Below are positions 57,977 to 64,000 of a DNA stretch of 64,000 bases, piece after piece. A model generated the notes under the pieces. It saw only the letters and a list, made by a program, of their open reading frames with translations, did not search any database and had not been told where the DNA came from. Each line of letters starts with the position of its first letter. Positions within the stretch are counted from its first letter, which is position 1. This DNA comes from Pseudoalteromonas luteoviolacea S2607 (GTDB lineage Bacteria; Pseudomonadota; Gammaproteobacteria; Enterobacterales; Alteromonadaceae): positions 49,245-113,244 of the forward strand of contig NZ_AUXV01000005.1 of NCBI RefSeq assembly GCF_001625575.1. The letters are read 5' to 3'. The position numbers and the translations under genes are program-made.

Positions 57977-58570
57977 ATGAAGAAAATTAGTATATTTGGA
58001 GTTTTAGTAGCACTTTTTAGTGGTATTTCTGTATCTGGGGAAGTTAATTTCCCAGAAGAATTGCTTCCTTTGCAAGTAAACAACACTGAAATCGAGCACT
58101 CTTTTTTTAACAAAGTTCGCACTTTAGAATTACCGGCAGGGGTTCACCGAATTAAGGTGAAATATTCGGACTTATTTGAGCTGGATTATGATGAACATGA
58201 AGTCGTGGACTCGGCACCGTTTTGGGTTGAGGTAGAGCTCGGTGAAGGGGACTACCAAGTACGTTTTGAGGCCATTGAAGACGTTGAACAAGCTCGCCGC
58301 TTTGCTAAATCCCCAAGTATTTGGCTACAAGCTAAACAGGGCGAGACTGTCAGTGCTAAAAGTGTAACTCAGCGATCGTCACAGCCCGTTGCGCCAATAA
58401 AGGTGGCGGTAGCACAAAACTCTGTGTCTGTGGTATCAACAACTAGCCAAAGTTCGGCTCCTGCAGCTGGCAGGCCAGATGCCGCTGCTATGCTGAAGTT
58501 TTGGTGGCAGCAAGCAAGCCCAGAGCAACGTGCCGCATTTTTGGCGACCATAAATAAAGATAAGCCATAG
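57977..58570 (+). CDS. DUF2057 (YccT-like) secreted protein
   Basis: The 197-residue protein has a signal peptide (KKISIFGVLVALFSGISVSG) and a beta-rich domain (VNFPEELLPLQVN, ELPAGVHRIKVKYSDLFE) typical of DUF2057. A low-complexity Ser/Val/Ala linker (about 130-170) leads to a C-terminal helix. A good SD, AGAGGAAA, precedes the ATG. The function is not known; the protein is periplasmic by prediction. Confidence 0.82.
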   Translation: MKKISIFGVLVALFSGISVSGEVNFPEELLPLQVNNTEIEHSFFNKVRTLELPAGVHRIKVKYSDLFELDYDEHEVVDSAPFWVEVELGEGDYQVRFEAIEDVEQARRFAKSPSIWLQAKQGETVSAKSVTQRSSQPVAPIKVAVAQNSVSVVSTTSQSSAPAAGRPDAAAMLKFWWQQASPEQRAAFLATINKDKP

Positions 58571-58577
58571 GCAAGGT

Positions 58578-58613
58578 GATCTTGCGTGGGTCATGAGTAA
58601 CCCAAGCAAGATC
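58578..58613. terminator. Inverted repeat between convergent DUF2057 and M1 peptidase genes
   Basis: GATCTTGC-N-TGGGT pairs with ACCCA-N-GCAAGATC around CATGAGTA, giving a 14-bp imperfect stem. No T-tract is present. Its place between convergent stop codons fits a shared transcription end. Confidence 0.5.
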
Positions 58614-58624
58614 ATGCGCAACCG

Positions 58625-60469
58625 TTAGTTGAAAATTGCGTCAACGGTACCTTGTGCTAGTGGGTGGTAGCCTGGACGCGCGTTTTGGTAAATACGGTAT
58701 GCCCAATCTCGTTTACCATGTGCAACTAGTGCCTTGTACAATGGTACAATTAACTTGCGACGACCAATGCCTGATAGATGTTTATCAAGTGCTGGATATA
58801 TCTCTTTATAGCCATTGCCGACTGCAAGCATGTACCACGCAAATGCCAGTTCCGCATTGGATGAGTTGGTCAGATTAAATGCATTGTCTAGCGCAGTCAT
58901 ATTTTCAAGCGACAGATCTCTGGGTAAGTTGTTTAGAAAATGCAGCCACTCATGTACTGTCCAGTCCTGTGTTGGTAGGGTGCTTAACTGCTTACTGCCA
59001 CTCAACCAAGCCTGTGTATGCGCGTCAACTTGATTAAATGCGTCAGATGTAGGCGTTGGGGCATCAGCAGGTAGGCCTGGTTGGTAGATCCATTCCTTAG
59101 CTTTTTCCAGTGACACAATACCTGGGTGCTTTTGTAGTAAATGCTTGTCTAAGTACTTTACAAATTCAGCTGTTGTAAGTGATTTAAATGCATAGGCATC
59201 AAAATACCCTTTCACAAAGATATCAAACTTTTCACGACCAAATTTTTCTTCTAGGTAAATCAAAAATAGTTGGCCTTTGATGTAAGGTACTTTGCTGAAG
59301 GCATCATCAGGGTCACGGCCGTTGAGCTTCAAGTTTAAGCGTGTATCGGGTTCTGGGATCTTAGTCAGTTGTGCGCGCAGTCCAGCGGCATCAAGCGCTT
59401 GTTCCATCACGGCGCGATCGCGGCCAAAGACTTCTTCCATAATGCGGTTTTCAACGTACGACGTGAATCCTTCATTCAGCCAGAGATCTTCCCAAGTAGC
59501 GTTGGTGACTAAATTACCCGACCATGAATGTGCTAATTCGTGCGCGATGAGGTTAACTAGGCTCTTGTCACCGGCTACGACAGTTGGCGTTATAAACGAC
59601 AATCGTGGGTTTTCCATGCCGCCAAATGGGAAGCTAGGTGGCAACATTAGTAAGTCATATCGACCCCAAGCATACTCACCATACATGGCATTGGTTTTGT
59701 CGATCATTGCCTGAGTGTCATTAAACTCTGCAACCGACGCTTCTAGGATTTGTGGCTCAGCAAAAATCGCGGTTTGATGTGACATTTCTTTATATTCTAA
59801 ATTGCCTGCGCCAATTGCGATTAAATAGGGCGGGATCGCCTGTGGCATATCAAACCAATAGTCACCGTCTTTAACAAAAGCTTGTGAATTGTCTGCACTC
59901 ATAACTGCACGAACATCTTTTGGGGTTTGGATACGCGCAGTATAGGTTGTGCGCATAGCTGGTGTGTCTTGTACTGGGATCCAGCTTCTGGCATGAATGG
60001 CTTGAGACTGACTGTACATAAATGGATGTGTTTTACTTGCAGTCTGTACAGGTGTAAGCCATTGTAAGCCAGACGCTTGTGGCAAGCTGTTGTAATAAAT
60101 TCGCGCTTTTTTGGCTTGTTGCTTGAACTTAATCGTCAACTTTGCACCTTTTACACCACTGCGGGGTGCTAAGGTAAAATCAGCGCGCTGCCACTGACCT
60201 TTATGGTTTTGATACATTACACGGTCGATTTCAAGATCACGTGTATCTAACACCAGTGTGCGTGCCTGCTTGTTTTGCCATTGTAAGGTATGTTCGACGA
60301 ACCCTTCGAGTTGTTTGTCTTCAAAGTCGACATCTAAATCCAAGTGCAAGTGTGTACTTACTACATCTTCAAGATTTGAATAAGTATGTTCGTCGACGGC
60401 CTTTGCCGCCATAACTGTGTGAGAGAGGCCCGCAATAGCGAGGCCAAAAGTTAAGGCTGAGAGTTTCAT
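58625..60469 (-). CDS. M1-family aminopeptidase (LTA4 hydrolase-like), secreted
   Basis: The 614-residue protein has a signal peptide (MKLSALTFGLAIAGLSHTVMA). The exopeptidase motif GGMENPRLSF is followed by the zinc site HELAHSWSGNL ... WEDLWLNEGFTSYVE, which carries the distal Glu ligand. The C-terminal part is an Arm-repeat-like domain (about 480-614), as in leukotriene A4 hydrolases. It removes N-terminal residues from peptides and should be periplasmic or extracellular. Confidence 0.93.
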   Translation of the reverse strand: MKLSALTFGLAIAGLSHTVMAAKAVDEHTYSNLEDVVSTHLHLDLDVDFEDKQLEGFVEHTLQWQNKQARTLVLDTRDLEIDRVMYQNHKGQWQRADFTLAPRSGVKGAKLTIKFKQQAKKARIYYNSLPQASGLQWLTPVQTASKTHPFMYSQSQAIHARSWIPVQDTPAMRTTYTARIQTPKDVRAVMSADNSQAFVKDGDYWFDMPQAIPPYLIAIGAGNLEYKEMSHQTAIFAEPQILEASVAEFNDTQAMIDKTNAMYGEYAWGRYDLLMLPPSFPFGGMENPRLSFITPTVVAGDKSLVNLIAHELAHSWSGNLVTNATWEDLWLNEGFTSYVENRIMEEVFGRDRAVMEQALDAAGLRAQLTKIPEPDTRLNLKLNGRDPDDAFSKVPYIKGQLFLIYLEEKFGREKFDIFVKGYFDAYAFKSLTTAEFVKYLDKHLLQKHPGIVSLEKAKEWIYQPGLPADAPTPTSDAFNQVDAHTQAWLSGSKQLSTLPTQDWTVHEWLHFLNNLPRDLSLENMTALDNAFNLTNSSNAELAFAWYMLAVGNGYKEIYPALDKHLSGIGRRKLIVPLYKALVAHGKRDWAYRIYQNARPGYHPLAQGTVDAIFN

Positions 60470-60600
60470 TTTTATCCTTGCTCATGATTGAGAGTGGCTT
60501 CTGTTATACCACTTCCGTGTACAAAAGCTACTCAGATGCGTTGGCGGTCGCAATCAGGTAAACTACCGCAAATAATCAGTATTCTTGATAGGCGCTACCT

Positions 60601-61611
60601 GTGCAGTCATTGCAGTCATTACATACCTTTGCTCTTCCCGCTAATTGTCAAAAATTGGTGCGCATTACAATGTCTGAGCAATTACATACCGTTGATTTTT
60701 GCCAACCTTTTTTCATTCTTGGAGAAGGCAGTAACTGTGTTTTTCTAAATGATTTTGAGGGCACAGTAATACAGATGGCAAATCGCGGTATCGATGTAAA
60801 AGAGCTGGATGACTATTATTTAGTTCACGTTGCTGCGGGGGAAAACTGGCATCAGCTGGTGATGAAACTGCTTGAAATGGGCATAGCTGGACTTGAAAAC
60901 TTGGCGTTGATCCCAGGCACAATAGGTGCCGCTCCTGTGCAAAATATTGGGGCTTATGGGGTTGAGCTGGCAGATGTCTTCTCCCACTTAGTGGGGTTCA
61001 ACATAGATGAGCAGACATTTGAAACCTTGGATAAAAGCGCGTGTCAGTTTGGTTATCGTGACTCGGTTTTTAAGCAGGCTTTGCAGGGCCGTTTTGTGAT
61101 CACTGAGGTTGTACTCAAGTTACCAAAACAGTGGCAGCCTGTACTCGAGTATGGACCACTGCGAGACTTACAGAATACAGAGGTCGATGCGAAACAAGTC
61201 GCACAGCGGGTAATGCAGATCCGTCGCAGCAAGCTACCGGATCCTGAGTTATGTGCTAATGCCGGTAGCTTTTTTAAAAATCCCGTAGTGAGCCGCGAGG
61301 TGGCGAAAACCTTGTGTGAGCGCTATCAAAATATGCCGACTTATCCTGTCGACGATGAAAAGGTGAAATTAGCGGCTGGCTGGTTGATTGAACAAGCTGG
61401 GTTGAAAGGGCATCGCATTGGCGGTATTCGAGTTTATGACAAGCAAGCTTTAGTATTGGTCAATGACGAGCAAGGTGATGGCGAAGAGTTACTGGCGATG
61501 ATCACGTACATTCAAAAAACGGTTTTCGACAAATTTATGGTTGAGCTGATACCGGAAGTACGACTAATTGGTTGCAGTGGCGAGTTTTCAAAAGGAGTCG
61601 AGCATGGTTAA
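60601..61611 (+). CDS. murB: UDP-N-acetylenolpyruvoylglucosamine reductase
   Basis: The 336-residue enzyme has the FAD-binding motif ILGEGSNCVFL, GAGENWHQLV-like AAGENWHQL, LIPGTIGAAPVQNIGAYG, and the catalytic Ser in NAGSFFKNPVV. It reduces UDP-GlcNAc-enolpyruvate to UDP-MurNAc. The start is a GTG at 60601 (VQSLQSLHTFAL), matching the E. coli start region; no strong SD precedes it. The end overlaps birA by 8 bp. Confidence 0.94.
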   Translation: MQSLQSLHTFALPANCQKLVRITMSEQLHTVDFCQPFFILGEGSNCVFLNDFEGTVIQMANRGIDVKELDDYYLVHVAAGENWHQLVMKLLEMGIAGLENLALIPGTIGAAPVQNIGAYGVELADVFSHLVGFNIDEQTFETLDKSACQFGYRDSVFKQALQGRFVITEVVLKLPKQWQPVLEYGPLRDLQNTEVDAKQVAQRVMQIRRSKLPDPELCANAGSFFKNPVVSREVAKTLCERYQNMPTYPVDDEKVKLAAGWLIEQAGLKGHRIGGIRVYDKQALVLVNDEQGDGEELLAMITYIQKTVFDKFMVELIPEVRLIGCSGEFSKGVEHG

Positions 61612-62599
61612 GGCACCTGCGGGCAATAAGCTTGCAATACTAAGCGCGTTGAGTCGCGATCATTTTATCTCTGGGCAGGCATTAGGAGAAACCTTGGGGA
61701 TCAGCCGAGCGGCAGTGTCTAAACATATTAAATCACTGCAAGATATGGGCATTGATATCTTCAAAGTGACGGGTAAAGGGTATCGGTTAAATCATAGTTT
61801 GCCCTTATTGGACCAGAGTAAAATCTTGCCAGTGTGGCAAGCGCTGAGCGAAAGTGTATGTAACATCGAAGTGCAACCGATTATAGACTCGACAAACAGC
61901 GAGCTGATGCGTCGTATTCAAGCGCCCGACAGTGATATGCGGTCGGGGCATGTATTGGTCGCCGAAATGCAGCAAGCAGGGCGAGGTAGACGCGGCCGTC
62001 AATGGCAGTCTCCTTTTGGGGCCAACCTATATTACAGTTATTACTGGTTGTTCGAAGAGGGGATGCAGGCTGCGATGGGGGTTTCCATCGCGGTAGGTTT
62101 GGCTGTGTACGACGCGTTGCATGCGCTATATGACTTAAATGTACAATTAAAGTGGCCAAACGATATCTATATTAATGAGCAAAAGTTGGCAGGGGTCCTT
62201 GTTGAATTAGATGGGCAAATGGAGGGGCCTTGTCATTTGGTGATTGGTATTGGCCTTAATATTGCGATGCCAGCTGGTGCTGCGCAGCACATAGATCAAG
62301 CTTGGACAGATCTCAGTCAGCATGTGCCAAATATAGATAAGAACCAATTGGCCGTGGTACTGACACTTTGTTTGCAAAAGCGCTTATCTATGTATCAAAA
62401 AAACGGGTTGGCTGGCATGGTGGCGCAATGGAATGAACTCAATGCGTTTCGTAACCAAGTGGTGAGTTTGAGTACTGGTCAGAGACAATGGCGGGGCGTT
62501 TGCGAAGGTATTGATGCCCAAGGGGGTATTGTGCTGCGCCAAGATGGCGAATGTAAATCATATTATGGTGGTGAGATTTCACTACGTAAGGACGGGTAA
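61604..62599 (+). CDS. birA: Bifunctional biotin-protein ligase / biotin operon repressor
   Basis: The ATG at 61604 follows AAAGGAG, giving 331 residues. It has an N-terminal winged HTH (SGQALGETLGISRAAVSKHIKSL) followed by the ligase domain with AEMQQAGRGRRGRQW (ATP/biotin loop) and LKWPNDIYI. It attaches biotin to acetyl-CoA carboxylase and represses bio genes. It overlaps murB and coaX, so the three are one operon. Confidence 0.95.
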   Translation: MVKAPAGNKLAILSALSRDHFISGQALGETLGISRAAVSKHIKSLQDMGIDIFKVTGKGYRLNHSLPLLDQSKILPVWQALSESVCNIEVQPIIDSTNSELMRRIQAPDSDMRSGHVLVAEMQQAGRGRRGRQWQSPFGANLYYSYYWLFEEGMQAAMGVSIAVGLAVYDALHALYDLNVQLKWPNDIYINEQKLAGVLVELDGQMEGPCHLVIGIGLNIAMPAGAAQHIDQAWTDLSQHVPNIDKNQLAVVLTLCLQKRLSMYQKNGLAGMVAQWNELNAFRNQVVSLSTGQRQWRGVCEGIDAQGGIVLRQDGECKSYYGGEISLRKDG

Positions 62600-63312
62600 T
62601 GCGTTTACTAATTGATGTAGGCAATACTGCCGTCAAAGTCGCGACGGAGCACCAAGGTCAAATATCCGTGATTTCTGAAGCGACTATTCCCTGGCAAAAT
62701 ATCTCGGAAGTACTGATAGCACAAGTCGGCAAAAACGATGATCTAGAGCCAATATTGGCGCATGCCAAAGCGCATCACCTACCTTACTTCTTTGCCAACG
62801 TAACAGCAACGTTAGGCGACTTAGTCTGCGCTTATCCCGAGTTTAAAAACTTAGGCATTGATCGTTGGTTGACTGTTGTTGCGAGTCATCATTTATTTCC
62901 TAATAGAGTATGTATTATTGTGGATTCGGGGACTGCGACCAAAGTGGATGTGCTCAATGGACAAGGTCAGCATCAGGGCGGGTGGATTTTACCTGGCTTA
63001 GACATGATGATCGACAGTTTGGTCTCAAACACGCAAAAGGTATTCAGTGATGAAGACACCAAATTTGATACTGCGCTGGGCATAAACACCCCCAATGCGG
63101 TAAAAAATGCGGCATTGAGTGCGACTGTGGCACTAGCACAGCGGGCAATTAATGAAATGGAGGAAGCAACAGAGGGGCTGCCTATACAAGTTATCTTTGC
63201 TGGTGGTTATGGCGAGCTCATTCAGCAACACCTTGATACTTCGGGCATCTATTTTGATGACTTAGTGATGCAGGGGTTGGTTTTTTGGCGTAAATGCCAA
63301 CAAAACGCTTAA
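62599..63312 (+). CDS. coaX: Type III pantothenate kinase
   Basis: The 237-residue protein has the acetate-kinase-like phosphate-binding start LIDVGNTAVKVA, and the segments GIDRWLTVV and DSGTATKVDVL. It makes phosphopantothenate in CoA synthesis. It starts on the TAATG overlap with birA. Confidence 0.93.
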   Translation: MRLLIDVGNTAVKVATEHQGQISVISEATIPWQNISEVLIAQVGKNDDLEPILAHAKAHHLPYFFANVTATLGDLVCAYPEFKNLGIDRWLTVVASHHLFPNRVCIIVDSGTATKVDVLNGQGQHQGGWILPGLDMMIDSLVSNTQKVFSDEDTKFDTALGINTPNAVKNAALSATVALAQRAINEMEEATEGLPIQVIFAGGYGELIQQHLDTSGIYFDDLVMQGLVFWRKCQQNA

Positions 63313-63379
63313 TTAATGAAAGCTTTGCTGTAAATATGAGCATTTAAACAATAAATTGTGATTTTTTTTAATATAACTG

Positions 63380-63416
63380 TTGCATAGTGCCAGCGGTTGC
63401 TCTAATATCTCGCCCC
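63380..63416 (+). promoter_or_regulatory. Promoter of the tRNA-tuf operon with GC-rich discriminator
   Basis: TTGCAT (63380-63385) and TAATAT (63403-63408) are 17 nt apart and followed by CGCCCC (63411-63416). A GC-rich discriminator is the sign of a stringently controlled stable-RNA promoter. Confidence 0.75.
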
Positions 63417-63429
63417 GTACTAAAGCAGT

Positions 63430-63505
<76 letters not shown>

Positions 63506-63547
63506 TTTTCAAGATTTAGAACACGCTTTAGAAAAGAATTTTTATGT

Positions 63548-63632
63548 GGAGGGGTTCCCGAGCGGCCAAAGGGATCAGACTGTAAATCTGACGGCTCAGC
63601 CTTCGCTGGTTCGAATCCAGCTCCCTCCACCA
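63548..63632 (+). tRNA. tRNA-Tyr (anticodon GTA)
   Basis: 85-nt tRNA with a long variable arm, acceptor GGAGGGG/TCCCTCC, the GTA anticodon in CTGTAAA and encoded CCA. Corresponds to tyrU. Confidence 0.97.
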
Positions 63633-63677
63633 CTTTATTCTTGACGGTTCTGAGGTAGTTAAGAACAGGTTCCTAAA

Positions 63678-63752
<75 letters not shown>

Positions 63753-63764
63753 GATTTCTGGTGT

Positions 63765-63840
63765 GCTGATATAGCTCAGTTGGTAGAGCGCACCCTTGGT
63801 AAGGGTGAGGTCGGCAGTTCAAATCTGCCTATCAGCACCA
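63765..63840 (+). tRNA. tRNA-Thr (anticodon GGT)
   Basis: 76-nt cloverleaf with acceptor GCTGATA/TATCAGC, the GGT anticodon in TTGGTAA and encoded CCA. Corresponds to thrT. Confidence 0.97.
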
Positions 63841-63916
63841 GTCTCCGGATCTTCCCAAATACTTCCTTTGATTTGTCACAAAAACATTTATAATTGTAAA
63901 GAATAAACATAGTCCC

Positions 63917-63930
63917 CGCGCGCGCGCGTG
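63917..63930. repeat. Alternating CG tract upstream of tuf
   Basis: Six CG dinucleotides, followed by TG, lie about 50 bp upstream of the tuf start, within its probable leader. A TATAAT at about 63887-63892 precedes it. The run can self-pair and is followed by T-rich sequence. Confidence 0.75.
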
Positions 63931-63979
63931 GATTATTTTTATATGTAATCTAGATACACAAAAACTTATAGGTTCCGTC

Positions 63980-64000
63980 ATGGCAAAAGAAAAGTTTGAA
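63980..64000 (+). CDS. tuf: Elongation factor Tu, 5' end only
   Basis: Seven codons (MAKEKFE) of the usual EF-Tu start are present, and the gene continues beyond the window. AGG lies 6 nt upstream. The thrU-tyrU-glyT-thrT-tuf order is the typical gammaproteobacterial tufB operon. Confidence 0.85.

Overview
The window looks like a chromosomal segment of a marine gammaproteobacterium of the Alteromonadales, most likely Pseudoalteromonas or a close relative. This rests on gene content and order (ubiE-ubiJ-ubiB-tatABC-tatD-hemB, murB-birA-coaX followed by a tRNA-Thr/Tyr/Gly/Thr cluster and tuf, a second fusA) and on the many secreted peptidases and GGDEF proteins. I see no IS element, prophage, CRISPR array or integron.

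Layout. 1-2.9 kb: the 5' part of a secreted trypsin-like protease with PKD and PPC domains, and a TPR lipoprotein. 3.2-12 kb: two adjacent efflux loci, a MacA/MacB-type ABC system and an RND adaptor-pump pair. 12.3-18.1 kb: oligopeptidase B, a STAS-like protein, a Dps-like ferritin, a small membrane protein, a lipase-like hydrolase, YaeQ and the GTPase YlqF/RbgA. 18.1-19.5 kb: a membrane diguanylate cyclase. 19.6-20.7 kb: a non-coding region with three tandem, diverged copies of a Fur-controlled small RNA gene. 20.8-26.3 kb: a GntP permease, an AIM24-family protein, a second EF-G and a small membrane protein. 26.6-35.2 kb: the minus-strand ubiE-ubiJ-ubiB-tatABC-tatD-GGDEF-hemB run. 35.3-38.4 kb: a degenerate GGDEF protein and a DUF885 lipoprotein. 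38.5-46.8 kb: methionine salvage (mtnK, mtnA, mtnDCB, an aminotransferase and an omega-amidase-like hydrolase) with MetJ-like boxes at both divergent promoters. 46.9-57.2 kb: a poly-HAMP chemoreceptor, a very large amidohydrolase, a hybrid histidine kinase and a CsgD/VpsT-like regulator. 57.4-63.3 kb: HinT, a DUF2057 protein, an M1 aminopeptidase, murB, birA and coaX. 63.4-64 kb: four tRNAs and the start of tuf.

The standout is the sRNA array on the minus strand. Each unit has a -35 TTGACA, an exact 17-nt spacer and a -10 GATAAT, with Fur-like boxes upstream of the -35 and over the -10. Each encodes a transcript of roughly 215-220 nt ending in a strong intrinsic terminator. All copies carry TTGCTACATTGCTCATAT near the 3' end; its ACATTGCTCA matches the core pairing segment of enterobacterial RyhB. 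Hairpins are conserved between copies, one with a compensatory base-pair change, and a CGCCCC motif sits in a predicted loop in every copy. I read these as three paralogous RyhB-type iron-sparing RNAs. The probable leader of the chemoreceptor at 46.9-50.2 kb carries a perfect 13-nt complement of the core, suggesting a target within the same window.

The methionine-salvage genes form a nearly complete pathway from methylthioribose to methionine. The aminotransferase and omega-amidase genes overlap, which fits glutamine-dependent transamination followed by removal of 2-oxoglutaramate. Three GGDEF-containing proteins and a CsgD/VpsT-like regulator suggest that c-di-GMP signalling is prominent in this stretch.
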